A DNA stretch of 64,000 bases from Glycomyces luteolus (GCF_027622875.1 NZ_JAPZVP010000005.1:87339-151338), one strand, 5' to 3'; positions 1 through 8,633 are shown, counted from the first letter of the stretch. Numbers and translations: made by a program. Notes: generated by a model from the sequence alone, not told the origin.

Positions 1-630
1 ACGAGCATCGCGGGGCCCTGGACGCCGCTGGCCGACAGCAACGCCAACCCGTTCGCGGCCGCGTCCAATGTGACGTTCCCGGGCGGGGTGTGGACGAAGG
101 ACATCAGCCACGGCGAGATGATCCGGGCCGGGGTGAACCAGAAGATGGAGATCAACCCCTGCAACATGAAGTACCTCTACCAGGGCATGGATCCGAACGC
201 GTCGGGCGACTACAACAGCCTGCCGTGGCGGCTGGGGCTGCTGACGCAGACGAACTCGAGCCCCGACTGCGGCGGGACCGGCGAGACGACGCCACCGCCG
301 ACGACCCCGCCGCCCACCACGCCGCCGCCGTCGAGCGGCTGCACGGCCGTGGTGACCGTGGTGGGCGACTGGGGTTCGGGCTGGCAGGGCCGCGTCGACG
401 TGACGGCCGGGAACGCCGCGCTGAGCGGCTGGAGCCTCACCTGGACCTGGCCGGGCTCGCAGCAGGTCAGCTCGTCGTGGAACGTCGACTGGCAGCAGTC
501 GGGGACGGCGGTGACCGCCGGCGACGTGGGCTGGAACGGCAGTGTCGCGGCGGGCCAGACGCGGGAGGCCTTCGGGTTCATCGCGTCCGGGCCGAGCGCG
601 GCGCCGAAGGTGACCTGCTCCTCGGCTTAG
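1..630 (+). CDS. Secreted GH62 arabinofuranosidase with CBM2 (3' part)
   Basis: This is the 3' part of a secreted arabinoxylan-debranching enzyme; its start lies outside the window. Reading from base 1, the first ~90 residues carry the C-terminal signature of glycoside hydrolase family 62 (SHGEMIRAGVNQ, NPCNMKYLYQG, DYNSLPWRLGLLT). A threonine/proline linker (about residues 97-112) leads into a ~95-residue carbohydrate-binding module of family 2, bounded by two cysteines and rich in tryptophan (GWSLTWTWPG, GDVGWNGSV). The GH62 assignment rests on remembered family motifs. CBM2 typically binds cellulose or xylan. A strong hairpin follows the stop. Together with the GH51 gene near the window's other end it points to arabinoxylan use. 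Confidence 0.85.
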   Translation, partial: TSIAGPWTPLADSNANPFAAASNVTFPGGVWTKDISHGEMIRAGVNQKMEINPCNMKYLYQGMDPNASGDYNSLPWRLGLLTQTNSSPDCGGTGETTPPPTTPPPTTPPPSSGCTAVVTVVGDWGSGWQGRVDVTAGNAALSGWSLTWTWPGSQQVSSSWNVDWQQSGTAVTAGDVGWNGSVAAGQTREAFGFIASGPSAAPKVTCSSA

Positions 631-639
631 GACAGAAAG

Positions 640-678
640 CCGGTGCCCGCTCCCCCGGATCTGGGGAGCGGGCACCGG
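640..678 (+). terminator. Intrinsic terminator after the GH62 gene
   Basis: A perfect 16-bp stem (left arm CCGGTGCCCGCTCCCC, 640-655; right arm 663-678) with a 7-nt loop begins 10 bases after the stop codon. There is no T-run, as is usual for actinobacterial terminators. Confidence 0.85.
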
Positions 679-845
679 AGTGCACGGGGGACGGGGTCCG
701 GTCGCGATTGACGCGATGCTTTCAAGCTATGGCCGGCGGCCACGGACGGCAAGGTCCGCGGCGCAACGGTTTGGTAAATCAGGTGTTCAGTCGATGCGGC
801 CTGGCCCCATCGGCGGGCCCAAGGGATCCCGTTCGGCGCGCTGGT

Positions 846-1583
846 TCAGGGGCGGGGCTGCCAGCGGAAGAGCCTGGCGGCGATGACGACGGCGGCGATG
901 GCGACGATCGTGGAGAGCAGCAGCGGTTCGAGGGCGGCCGCGTAGCCGTCGGGCGAGCCGTCCCAGGCGTGCCGGGTCAGCTCGGCCATGCCCGCGCCCG
1001 GGACCGCCGCGACGAGGACCGACTTCACGCCTTCGAAGGGGAACAGGCCCAAGGCGATCCCGGCCATGAACACCAGCGTGCCGGGCAGCACCGTGATCTG
1101 GGCGGCCTCGGGGCTCTTCGTGAACGAGGCGGTGAGGAAGCCGAGCGCCACCGAGGTGACGGCGCCGTTGGCGAAGGCGAGGACCAGCAGTTCGGGATGC
1201 TCCGGGGCCACGCCGGACTCCCAAGCCGTGTAGGCGAGGACGACCAGGGTCTGCACGGCGGCGACGAGCACCAGCGGGCCGGTCAACCCGGCCACAATGG
1301 AGGTCGTGGAGACCGGCGAGCTGCGCAGGCGCTTCAAGTAGCGCTGCTGGCGGCGGGCGGCGAGCGTCATCGTGCTCGTCATGAACACGCCGAACACGAG
1401 CAGCATCGCCAGCTGCATGGAGGCGAGCGTGCCAGGGTCGGACAGGCTCTCGATGTTCGAGCGGCTCACGAAGAACGCCATGGCGATCGGGAGGATCGCG
1501 GCGGTCACGAGGACGGTGCGGTTGCGCAGGATCAGGCGGGACTCGGCCACGGCGAGGGTCAGGGCGGTCATGAGTGTCTCCAT
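846..1583 (-). CDS. ABC-2 type transporter permease
   Basis: A 245-residue integral membrane protein with about six hydrophobic segments, starting MTALTLAVAESRLILRNRTV after a short lead. This is the usual N-terminus of ABC-2 permeases of drug or antibiotic exporters. It would form the channel for the ATPase encoded just upstream in the same orientation (76-nt gap). The pair lies divergent from a two-component system, a typical arrangement for stress- or antibiotic-sensing export modules. The substrate cannot be inferred. Confidence 0.85.
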   Translation of the reverse strand: METLMTALTLAVAESRLILRNRTVLVTAAILPIAMAFFVSRSNIESLSDPGTLASMQLAMLLVFGVFMTSTMTLAARRQQRYLKRLRSSPVSTTSIVAGLTGPLVLVAAVQTLVVLAYTAWESGVAPEHPELLVLAFANGAVTSVALGFLTASFTKSPEAAQITVLPGTLVFMAGIALGLFPFEGVKSVLVAAVPGAGMAELTRHAWDGSPDGYAAALEPLLLSTIVAIAAVVIAARLFRWQPRP

Positions 1584-1659
1584 AAGGTACTAGGCAGCAC
1601 GGGAGGGCTGGGTGTGGCTGATGAGGGCTGGTCCCTCGTGACTCCGTTCGGGGAGCGGT

Positions 1660-2577
1660 TCACGCGGCGGGCTGGGCTTCGAGTTCGGCGAAGATCTCGT
1701 CCAGCGTGGCCGGTCCGGCGCGCAGGTCGCCGAGGTCGACACCGGCGCGGGCGGCCCAGTCGAGGAGGCGGTGCAGGTCCGCCTGCAGTTCGGTGGTGCG
1801 GATCGTCAACCGCCCGTCGGCCACGGCGGTACGGCCCGCGAGCGCCGGCAGGTCCAGCGGATCGAACGGCTTGGGGCTTACCGTGATCCGGGCCTCGTGG
1901 GCGCCGGTGATCTCCTCGACCGTGCCGAACCGGGCGATACGGCCCCGGTCCATGATCGCCACATGATCGGCGAGTTCCGCGGCCTCGTCCAGGTAGTGGG
2001 TGGTCAGCAGCACCGCCGTCCCGCGATCGGTGAGCTCGCGCAGCAGCGCCCAGGTGCGCCGCCGCGACGCCGGGTCCAGGCCCGTGGTCGGCTCGTCCGC
2101 GAACAGCACCACCGGATCCGTCGCCAGCGCCAGCGCCAGGTCGAGGCGCCGCCGCTCGCCGCCCGAGAGCGCGCCGACGCGGACGCCCGCCCGGTGGGAG
2201 AGGTCCACGCGGCCGATCAGCTCCCCGCGTGAGGGCAGGCGGTGCAGGTCGGTCCACAGGCGGAGCGTCTCGGCCGCGGTGAGGTCGTCGGCGAAGCCGG
2301 TCTCCTGGCCGATGACGGCGACGCGCCCGGCCAGGTCGCGGCGGTGCCGGTACGGGTCGAGCCCGCGGACGCGGACGATGCCCGCGGCGGGTCGGCGCAG
2401 TCCCACCGCGGTCTCGACGGTCGTGGTCTTCCCGGCGCCGTTGGTGCCGAGGAGCGCGAAGAGCTCACCGGGGGCGATGGTGAAGGAGACGCCGTCGACG
2501 GCGGTGAAGGAGCCGTAGCGGCAGGCGAGGTCGCGGACCTCGACGGCGGGCCGGTCTTCGTGGGGGGTCGCGTTCAT
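1660..2577 (-). CDS. ABC transporter ATP-binding protein (drug-exporter type)
   Basis: A 305-residue nucleotide-binding subunit. Visible are Walker A (LLGTNGAGKTTT), the signature LSGGERRRLDLALAL, Walker B (VVLFADEPTTGLDP) and the switch histidine (LLTTHYLDEA). The C-terminal ~80 residues form the extension typical of DrrA/CcmA-like exporters. I chose the ATG at 2577 (MNATPHEDRP) because AGGA lies 8-10 nt upstream and a longer reading would run into the divergent promoter region; an in-frame start at 2628 is possible. It is probably co-transcribed with the permease downstream. Confidence 0.88.
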   Translation of the reverse strand: MNATPHEDRPAVEVRDLACRYGSFTAVDGVSFTIAPGELFALLGTNGAGKTTTVETAVGLRRPAAGIVRVRGLDPYRHRRDLAGRVAVIGQETGFADDLTAAETLRLWTDLHRLPSRGELIGRVDLSHRAGVRVGALSGGERRRLDLALALATDPVVLFADEPTTGLDPASRRRTWALLRELTDRGTAVLLTTHYLDEAAELADHVAIMDRGRIARFGTVEEITGAHEARITVSPKPFDPLDLPALAGRTAVADGRLTIRTTELQADLHRLLDWAARAGVDLGDLRAGPATLDEIFAELEAQPAA

Positions 2578-2659
2578 GGGTTCAATCCTGCGGGTTCCCA
2601 AGGGCCGCAGGTAGTGCCGGAACCGCATCGGTCGAGGTGACGGACGTGTGGGGGCGGTC

Positions 2660-2671
2660 TGACAAATGTCA
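2660..2671. promoter_or_regulatory. TGACA-AA-TGTCA palindrome, candidate response-regulator site
   Basis: TGACAAATGTCA sits between the divergent ABC operon and the histidine kinase gene. As I recall, TGAC-N4-GTCA palindromes are the usual targets of DesR/LiaR-class NarL-family regulators. The two-component pair next to it is of that class, so autoregulation and control of the ABC genes is the simple reading. Confidence 0.6.
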
Positions 2672-2699
2672 TCCGGGGCCGGGGTGGTTGAATCTCCCG

Positions 2700-3932
2700 G
2701 TGCCCCCAGAAACTGAGTCCTCCGCGCGGAATCTGCGCCGCCTGCGCACGTACACGTTCTTCACCGTGATCGGCACCGGGCCGACGGTGCTGCTCCTCGC
2801 GGCGTTCTCGCTCGCCGGATCCGGGCTCGGGGGCACCGAGCTGGCGCTTGCGGGCGGCGCCGCGACGGTCTCGGTGGTGCTGTGCACGGCCGCGCTGTCG
2901 CTCCACTGGCACGGGCAGGGTCCGTGGCGGCGGAAGATCTTCTGGTCGGCGGCGCTCGTGGCGCTGGTGCTCGGTGCCGCGGTCGAGGCGCGGGCGGGCC
3001 AGATCGAGGGCATGTGGGCGGCGCCCGCGGGTCTGCTTGTCGCGGAGTTCGCGCTGTGGTTCAAGCCGGGGAAGCGGGCGCGGGCGCTGCTCCTGGGTTG
3101 CGCGGTCGTGCTGGGCGCGGTGATCGCGTTCGCGCAGCTGGGCTGGTTCTCGCCAGGAGCAGTGATCGTGTCGATCCTGATGGTGCCCACCATGAGCACG
3201 GCCGTCGTCTGCCAGTTGTGGCACTACCAGGTGGCGCAGGAGCTCGAGCGGGCGCGCGGCCTCGCGGCGGAGCTCGCCGTCGCCGAGGAGCGGCTGCGGT
3301 TCGCAGGCGAACTGCACGACGTGCAGGGCGGGAACCTGCAGGCGATCACGTTGAAGGCGCAGGTCGCGCGGCGGCTCGTGCAGGTCGACCCCGAGCGGGC
3401 CGAGGCCGAGATGCGGGCCGTCGAACAGCTCGCCCGGGCGGCGCTCAAGGACGCGCGGGAGGTCGTGGGCGGATACCGGAAGGTCGCACTCGCCGACGAG
3501 ATCGACTCGGCTGCAAGGATTCTCAAATCGGCGGGCGTGCAGGCCACGGTGCCCGACGCGGCGCCGTCGCTCGACGAGGACACCGAGAAGCTGCTCGGGC
3601 TCCTGGTGCGCGAGGCGACCACGAACCTCATCCGGCACGCGGACCCGACCGCCGCCGACATGTCCATCGTGGAGGTCGACGCCGAGGTCACGGTCACGGT
3701 GACCAACAACGGGGCGCCCGAGCCCGGCGGGAACGGCAACGGCCTCGCGATGCTCCGTGACCGGTTCGCCGAAGCGGGCGGGACCGTCGAGCACACCCAC
3801 GACGGCGACCGGTTCGTCCTCAAGGGAACCGTGCCGAAACCGCAGGTGCCGCCGCAGCCGCAGCGCCAGGCGGCGAAGCCGAGACGGGGGACGCCGGTGC
3901 GGCGGATCGCCCGCAAGCGGACGCGGCGATGA
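2700..3932 (+). CDS. DesK-class sensor histidine kinase
   Basis: A 410-residue kinase with about five or six N-terminal membrane segments (residues ~15-170) and a HisKA_3 domain with phospho-acceptor His206 in GELHDVQGGNLQAITLKAQ. A short HATPase_c domain follows (LVREATTNLIRHADP as N-box, GNGNGLAMLRDR as G-box). It should phosphorylate the response regulator that overlaps its 3' end by 4 nt. The C-terminal ~45 residues are basic and proline-rich (VPPQPQRQAAKPRRG), an unusual tail. I chose GTG 2700 because homology begins there; an upstream in-frame start would overlap the palindrome. Confidence 0.87.
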   Translation: MPPETESSARNLRRLRTYTFFTVIGTGPTVLLLAAFSLAGSGLGGTELALAGGAATVSVVLCTAALSLHWHGQGPWRRKIFWSAALVALVLGAAVEARAGQIEGMWAAPAGLLVAEFALWFKPGKRARALLLGCAVVLGAVIAFAQLGWFSPGAVIVSILMVPTMSTAVVCQLWHYQVAQELERARGLAAELAVAEERLRFAGELHDVQGGNLQAITLKAQVARRLVQVDPERAEAEMRAVEQLARAALKDAREVVGGYRKVALADEIDSAARILKSAGVQATVPDAAPSLDEDTEKLLGLLVREATTNLIRHADPTAADMSIVEVDAEVTVTVTNNGAPEPGGNGNGLAMLRDRFAEAGGTVEHTHDGDRFVLKGTVPKPQVPPQPQRQAAKPRRGTPVRRIARKRTRR

Positions 3933-4534
3933 TCCGGCTCCTGGTCGCCGACGACGAGACGCTGGTGCGCGAGGCGCTGGCCGTGCTCCTCGGGCTCGAA
4001 ACCGACATCACCGTGATCGCCCAGGCCGACAACGGGGCCGACGCGGTGGTGCTCGCCGACTCCCGGCTCCCCGACATCGCGGTCCTCGATCTGGAGATGC
4101 CGCCGCAGGACGGACTCTGGGCCGCGATGCGCATCCGCGAGAACAACCCCGGCGTCAAGGTCATGCTCGTGACCCGGCACGCGCGCCCCGGCGTGCTGCG
4201 CCGGGCCCTCGCCGCCGGCGTCTCGGGTTTCGTCCCCAAGACCACCCCGGCCGAGCGGCTCGCGCAGATCATCCGCGACATCAGTCAGGGCCGCCGCTAC
4301 ATCGACCCGGAGATCGCCGCGACGGCCCTCACCGAGGACCGCTCGCCCCTGACCGAACGGGAGCTCGACCTGCTCCGCGCGACCAGGGGCGGCGGCACGA
4401 TCGAGGAGATCGCCGCCCAGCTCCACCTCGCGCCGGGCACCGTGCGGAACTACCTGTCGACCGCGATGCGCAAGCTGGACAAGAAGACCCGCCACGCCGC
4501 CGCCCAGCACGCCTGGGAGCAGGGCTGGATCTAG
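3929..4534 (+). CDS. NarL/DesR-family response regulator
   Basis: A 201-residue regulator with a receiver domain (acidic pair DDE at 8-10, phospho-acceptor Asp54 in AVLDLEMP, conserved Lys in FVPKTT) and a LuxR-type helix-turn-helix (LTERELDLL ... IEEIAAQLHLAPGTVRNYLS). Its ATG overlaps the kinase stop (ATGA), so the two are translationally coupled. It is expected to bind the TGACA/TGTCA palindrome upstream of the kinase and control the divergent ABC exporter. Confidence 0.9.
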   Translation: MIRLLVADDETLVREALAVLLGLETDITVIAQADNGADAVVLADSRLPDIAVLDLEMPPQDGLWAAMRIRENNPGVKVMLVTRHARPGVLRRALAAGVSGFVPKTTPAERLAQIIRDISQGRRYIDPEIAATALTEDRSPLTERELDLLRATRGGGTIEEIAAQLHLAPGTVRNYLSTAMRKLDKKTRHAAAQHAWEQGWI

Positions 4535-4579
4535 AGCGTGTTTGAGAAGCCCCGGCGGGGTTTCGCAAACACGCTCTAG
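4531..4579. terminator. Bidirectional terminator embracing both stop codons
   Basis: A perfect 14-bp outer stem (CTAGAGCGTGTTTG at 4531-4544 with 4566-4579) encloses a second AAGCCCC/GGGGTTT stem. The left arm contains the TAG of the response regulator and the right arm contains the TAG of the convergent hydrolase, so one hairpin serves both genes. Confidence 0.85.
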
Positions 4580-5406
4580 CCGATCGTGAACGACTCCAGG
4601 TGGTCGAGGAGCACGAACTCGGAGTCGGGGCTGTACTGGGCCACCTTCTCCCCCAATGCCGCGCCGCCGAAGAGGTCCACGGCCGGTTCGGTCAGCGGTT
4701 CCTCGTAGTCGTCCCAGTGCGTCGGGATCACGTACGGGGGGCTGCCGACCGCGGCGAACAGCCGCTCCTCGTAGTCCGGGTAGTTCGGGTTGGGGCCCTG
4801 CATGAACAGGACGGTGGGCCGGATGCCCGCGATCTCCCGCTCATGGAACGACGGCACCGCGTTGAAGTAGAGCGAGACGCCGCCGAACGTCACGAGGTAG
4901 GCGAGGCTGCCGCCCTCCACCAGGTCCTTGATCACCGCGGGCCGGTCCGGGGCCTCGCCCGGGCGCGTGCCCGGGAACAGCAGGCTCTTGTGCTTCCCGG
5001 TGACGCCGTGCGAGGAGCGGAAGACCTCCACTGTGTAGTCCTCGAACTGATACAGCTCACCGCCGCCCACCTGCGCCAGCTGCCCCGCCGGGGTGCCCAT
5101 GGCGCGCAGCAGGTTCAGGTGCGTCTCGGTGCCGAGGACCGTGGCGCCGGTCTTCTCGGCGACGTACGGGACGTCCGCGATGTGGTCGAAGTGGGCGTGC
5201 GTGATGAGGATCGAGTCGGCGGCGCCGATGTGCTCGTCGACCGCGGCCTCGTCGATCGCGATCGGCGTCTCCGGGTTGAACTGGCCCGGTTTGGTCGCAC
5301 CGGTGTAGGTGCGCGACACGTACGGGTCGACGAGCACGGTGGCGCCGTTCCCCGTGACCTCCCAGGCGTTCGTGCCCAGCCAGCGGACGTGGACCTCAGA
5401 AGTCAT
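4576..5406 (-). CDS. MBL-fold metallo-hydrolase
   Basis: A 276-residue metallo-beta-lactamase-fold hydrolase with the zinc motif in LITHAHFDHIADV (H-x-H-x-D-H) and later metal-ligand candidates SSHGVTG and THWDDY. It lacks a signal peptide and is probably cytoplasmic. It overlaps the 3' end of the upstream gene by 11 nt and is clearly its paralogue: the same ARTGATVLGTETHLNLLRAM-type stretch occurs in both. The fold covers lactonases, phosphodiesterases and UlaG-like enzymes; the substrate is unknown. Confidence 0.85.
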   Translation of the reverse strand: MTSEVHVRWLGTNAWEVTGNGATVLVDPYVSRTYTGATKPGQFNPETPIAIDEAAVDEHIGAADSILITHAHFDHIADVPYVAEKTGATVLGTETHLNLLRAMGTPAGQLAQVGGGELYQFEDYTVEVFRSSHGVTGKHKSLLFPGTRPGEAPDRPAVIKDLVEGGSLAYLVTFGGVSLYFNAVPSFHEREIAGIRPTVLFMQGPNPNYPDYEERLFAAVGSPPYVIPTHWDDYEEPLTEPAVDLFGGAALGEKVAQYSPDSEFVLLDHLESFTIG

Positions 5407-6358
5407 GGCTCTCCAAGTGGTCGATGAGCAGGAACTCCGAATCGGGGCTCGCGGCCGCTACCCGCTCGCGCAGCGCCTCCACATTGCCCCCCGCGACGGC
5501 CGGCTCGGTGAGCGGCTTGTCGAAGTCGTCCCAGTGGGTCGCGATCACATACGGCGGGAAGCCCGTGGCCTCCAGCAGCCGTTCCACGTACCCGGGCGTG
5601 TGCCCGCCGCCGGGCTGCACGAACACCGCCGTGGGACGCAGGTGCGCGATCTCGTGCTCGTGGAAGTTCGCCGAGCCGGCGTTGAAGAACGAGACGCCGC
5701 CGAAGTCGATCAGGTAGGTGAGGCTGCCGCCCTCGATGAGGTGCTTGATCTTCTTGGGGCGCTTGGGGACCTGGCCGGGCCGGGTGCCGCCGAACAGGAT
5801 CTGCTTGTGCTCGCCGCTGGCCGAGTGCGAGGACCGGAAGACCTCCACCGTGTAGCCGTCGAACTGGTACAGCTCGCCACCGAGGACCTGCGAGAGCTGG
5901 GCCTCCGGGGCGTCCATGGCCCGCAGCAGGTTCAGGTGCGTCTCGGTGCCGAGCACCGTCGCGCCCGTGCGCGCCGCGAGGTACGGGACGTCGGCGATGT
6001 GGTCCCAGTGGCCGTGGGTGACGAGGATCGTGTCGGCCTTCGGCAAGTGCTCGTCGATCACGTCCTCGTGGACCTCGATCTCGGTCTCCGGATCAGCCCC
6101 TTCGGAGGTGTAAGCCCCCGTGGGGAAGCGGCTCACCCACGGGTCGATGAGGACCGTGGCCGCCTCGGTCGTGAACTCCCAGGCGTTCGTGCCGAGCCAG
6201 CGCAGCCGCACCGCGGGAGCGGTCGCGTCGTCGGTCTGGGCGGCGGCGATGCCGCCCGCGGTGGCGGTGGCCGCGAGCGCGGCGGCGCCGGTGCCCATGA
6301 GCAGGCCGCGGCGGCGGATCGGTGGCGTGTGGTCGATGGCTGTGGTCATGGGTGACAT
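5396..6358 (-). CDS. Tat-exported MBL-fold metallo-hydrolase
   Basis: A 320-residue paralogue of the downstream gene, with an N-terminal twin-arginine-like leader (IRRRGLLMGTGAAALAATAT, residues ~14-34) that should direct it out of the cytoplasm as a folded enzyme. Zinc motif: LVTHGHWDHIADV. Start at 6358 or 6349 (MTTAIDH). So this operon makes an exported and an intracellular copy of the same enzyme type. A LysR-like gene is divergent, and a palindrome lies between them. Confidence 0.85.
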   Translation of the reverse strand: MSPMTTAIDHTPPIRRRGLLMGTGAAALAATATAGGIAAAQTDDATAPAVRLRWLGTNAWEFTTEAATVLIDPWVSRFPTGAYTSEGADPETEIEVHEDVIDEHLPKADTILVTHGHWDHIADVPYLAARTGATVLGTETHLNLLRAMDAPEAQLSQVLGGELYQFDGYTVEVFRSSHSASGEHKQILFGGTRPGQVPKRPKKIKHLIEGGSLTYLIDFGGVSFFNAGSANFHEHEIAHLRPTAVFVQPGGGHTPGYVERLLEATGFPPYVIATHWDDFDKPLTEPAVAGGNVEALRERVAAASPDSEFLLIDHLESHDF

Positions 6359-6385
6359 TCAAGCCGCCGTGTCCCCTACCGTCCA

Positions 6386-6423
6386 ATATCAACGCGCCTA
6401 TGGGCCGATACGGGCGTTGATAT
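6386..6423. promoter_or_regulatory. Inverted repeat between the MBL operon and the LysR gene
   Basis: Perfect 10-bp arms ATATCAACGC (6386-6395) and GCGTTGATAT (6414-6423) with an 18-bp spacer lie in the divergent promoter region, 10 bp before the LysR-type start. It is a likely site for the neighbouring regulator and would cover both promoters. Confidence 0.6.
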
Positions 6424-6432
6424 CGTTGCCGC

Positions 6433-6741
6433 GTGGACATCATGCGGCACTTGGAGTGTTTCCTGGCGGTAGGTGAAGAACGTCACTTCGGGCGGGCCGC
6501 CGAGCGTCTCGGCATGGAGCAGCCGCCGTTGAGCCAGCGCATCCGGCGCCTCGAAAAGGAGCTCGGCGCGGACCTGTTCGACCGCAGCGGCGGGCAGGTC
6601 CACCTGACGCCCGCAGGGCATGTGCTCATGCGGGAGGCGCCGGAGCTGCTGCGCGCGCATCAGCGGATGCGGACGCTGGTGAGCCGGGCGGCCGCCACGG
6701 ATCGGGCGGATCCGCCGCGGCCGTGGTCGTCGATCTACTGA
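6433..6741 (+). CDS. Truncated LysR-family regulator (HTH domain only)
   Basis: 102 residues that contain a complete LysR winged helix-turn-helix (LECFLAVGEERHFGRAAERL, PPLSQRIRRLEKELGADLFD, LTPAGHVLM) and part of the linker helix, but no effector-binding domain; LysR proteins are normally ~300 residues. The reading frame ends 7 nt inside the convergent serine hydrolase gene. It could still dimerise through the linker helix and bind the inverted repeat upstream, or it may be a relic. I chose GTG 6433. Confidence 0.75.
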   Translation: MDIMRHLECFLAVGEERHFGRAAERLGMEQPPLSQRIRRLEKELGADLFDRSGGQVHLTPAGHVLMREAPELLRAHQRMRTLVSRAAATDRADPPRPWSSIY

Positions 6742-7592
6742 CCGAGCGCCTCGGTGAGGGCGAGGGCGGCCCGGCTCATGGCGAGTTCGACTTCGCGGAA
6801 GTTGCCGCGGGTGACCTGCGCGAACACGGCGATGGCGTGGCGGCGGCCGTCGGGCCACTCCCAGACGGCGACCTCGTTGAGCCAGCCGGGGAGTGAACCG
6901 GAGCGGCCGAAGGGCTTGACTTCGCTGGGGGCGAGGCGGGAGAGGCGGCCGCCGGTCAGCTGGCGGCCCATCCAGTGCCGCAGGTCGGCGGCGACCGGCG
7001 CGGGGCCGTTCCAGACGTGCCGCAGGAACGCGGTCATGTCGGCGGGTGTGGACGCGTTGGTGCGCATCGGGTCCCAGGCGCTGGTGGCACGCAGTTCCGC
7101 GGTGGTGACCGCGCCGCTCTGGAGGACGTGGGCGAGCGCTTCAAGGTCGGCGATGTCGAGGTCGCGGGCGACCTCTTCGAGGATGACGCGCGGCGAGCCG
7201 AGCAGGCGGGTGTGCTTGAGGCCGAGCCGGGCGGGGAGGCTGCGGAGGGCGCCCGCGCCCATGTGCTTGACGACGAGGTCGGCGGCGGAGTTGTCGGAGA
7301 CCTCCATCATGAGCGACGCGAGGTCCCACACGGCGATCTGCGAGTCGTAGCGGAACCCGGCGACGCCGGTGCCGCCGAGCCGGTCGGCGGCGGTGACCCG
7401 GATCGGGGCGGCGGGGTCGATCAGGCCCGCTTCGACCTGGCACCGGAACTCCCAGGCGATGAAGAGCTTCACGACGGACACGAGGATCACCGGGTCGGTC
7501 TCGCGGACGCCGAGGCCGCGGCCGTCCGAGAGGTCGCGGATGTGGGCGGATACGTTGGCGCCCAAGGGCGCGAAGAAGCGGTCGAGGTCCAT
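6735..7592 (-). CDS. Class A beta-lactamase-like serine hydrolase
   Basis: 285 residues. The serine beta-lactamase/transpeptidase fold is marked by SVVKLFI (S-x-x-K), the SDN loop (MEVSDNSAADLVV) and a late GRSGSLPG in the position of K-T-G, with Arg replacing Lys. No signal peptide is present from the chosen start (ATG 7592, AGGAG 6 nt upstream), which is odd for a true beta-lactamase and argues for an intracellular hydrolase. Whether it opens beta-lactams cannot be told from sequence. Confidence 0.78.
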   Translation of the reverse strand: MDLDRFFAPLGANVSAHIRDLSDGRGLGVRETDPVILVSVVKLFIAWEFRCQVEAGLIDPAAPIRVTAADRLGGTGVAGFRYDSQIAVWDLASLMMEVSDNSAADLVVKHMGAGALRSLPARLGLKHTRLLGSPRVILEEVARDLDIADLEALAHVLQSGAVTTAELRATSAWDPMRTNASTPADMTAFLRHVWNGPAPVAADLRHWMGRQLTGGRLSRLAPSEVKPFGRSGSLPGWLNEVAVWEWPDGRRHAIAVFAQVTRGNFREVELAMSRAALALTEALGQ

Positions 7593-7766
7593 GGGGCTCC
7601 TGGTGGCGCGGTCACGGGCCGCGGTTCGGGAGGTCGACGACACCGGGGCCGTCGAAGACGGCGGCGCCGATCGAGCGGCCCGGCTGCCGCGGGGCACTGA
7701 GACTCTCACGGGATCCGCCCCGGTCTGCACCGGCGGGATCGTCGCTGTGATCGTGCCCCTCCGGGC

Positions 7767-8570
7767 TCAGACGCCTTGCGGATCTTCACCAGATCGTGTC
7801 GCAGGCTTGAGGACGGCCAGGTATTCGTAGTGGTCCCTGAGCCAGGCCGCGTCGCCGGTGTGGTCGGCGGCGAGATCGACCGGTTCGCCTCCGGCCAGGA
7901 CGCCTGCGAGGGCGAGCCCGGTGCCTTCGAGGAGCAGCCGCAGGTCCGCCGGGCTGTAGCAGCGCAGGCGCTGGGTGATCCGGCGTTCGGGCTCGGCGGC
8001 GTCCCACCAGGTGTCGACGGCGGTGGAAGTGACCGGGTCGAAGACGGTCTCCTGCTGGAGTTCGTGATGGTAGCCGCGCCCGGGGTTCGCCTGCAGCAGT
8101 TCGGTCTCGCCGTGCCAACTGGCCCAGACCAGCGGATTGAACACGTCCACCAGCGCGGTCCCGTCGGGTTCGAGCCATGCGGCGATCCGGCGCAGCAGGC
8201 GGCGCTGGTCGGCGTCCGAGCCGATCCCGAAGCCGTTCCAGTAGGTGACGGTGTCGAAGCGGTCGCGGAGGTCGACGGTGTAGAAGTCGCCGCGCACGAT
8301 CCGCAGGCGCTCGGGTCCGAGCCGCTCCAGGTGGGCTTTGGCGTGATCGGCGCGGTCGGTGAGTTCGACGCCGACGACCCGGTGCCCGGCCTCGGCGAAG
8401 GCGGCGGACGTGCTGCCGTAACCGCAGCCGAGTTCGAGGACGCGCCTCGGATCCGGGCCGCACACGCGGTGCAGCAGTTCGACGCGGCCGCGATCGCGGT
8501 CGCCGACGCCCGATTCGGCCTCGGCCCACCAGCGGCCGGTGCGGGAGTAGAAGTCCTCGACCCAGTCCAT
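7767..8570 (-). CDS. Class I SAM-dependent methyltransferase
   Basis: 267 residues with motif I VLELGCGYGSTS (~residues 43-54), an acidic residue at the end of beta-2 (VVGVELTDRADHAK) and motif III-like LEPDGTALVDVFNP. The fold is that of small-molecule methyltransferases; the acceptor is unknown. It stands alone, with about 170 nt between it and the serine hydrolase downstream. Confidence 0.82.
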   Translation of the reverse strand: MDWVEDFYSRTGRWWAEAESGVGDRDRGRVELLHRVCGPDPRRVLELGCGYGSTSAAFAEAGHRVVGVELTDRADHAKAHLERLGPERLRIVRGDFYTVDLRDRFDTVTYWNGFGIGSDADQRRLLRRIAAWLEPDGTALVDVFNPLVWASWHGETELLQANPGRGYHHELQQETVFDPVTSTAVDTWWDAAEPERRITQRLRCYSPADLRLLLEGTGLALAGVLAGGEPVDLAADHTGDAAWLRDHYEYLAVLKPATRSGEDPQGV

Positions 8571-8633
8571 GCAGTGAGCCTAGGGAATCGGAGGCGCCGG
8601 GGCAATGGCGTATCGGCGGGAGGCGGCCTCACT

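Noticed and set aside
640..678. Inverted repeat considered as an IS end
   Set aside because: It is a single compact hairpin right after a stop codon, with no target duplication or transposase.
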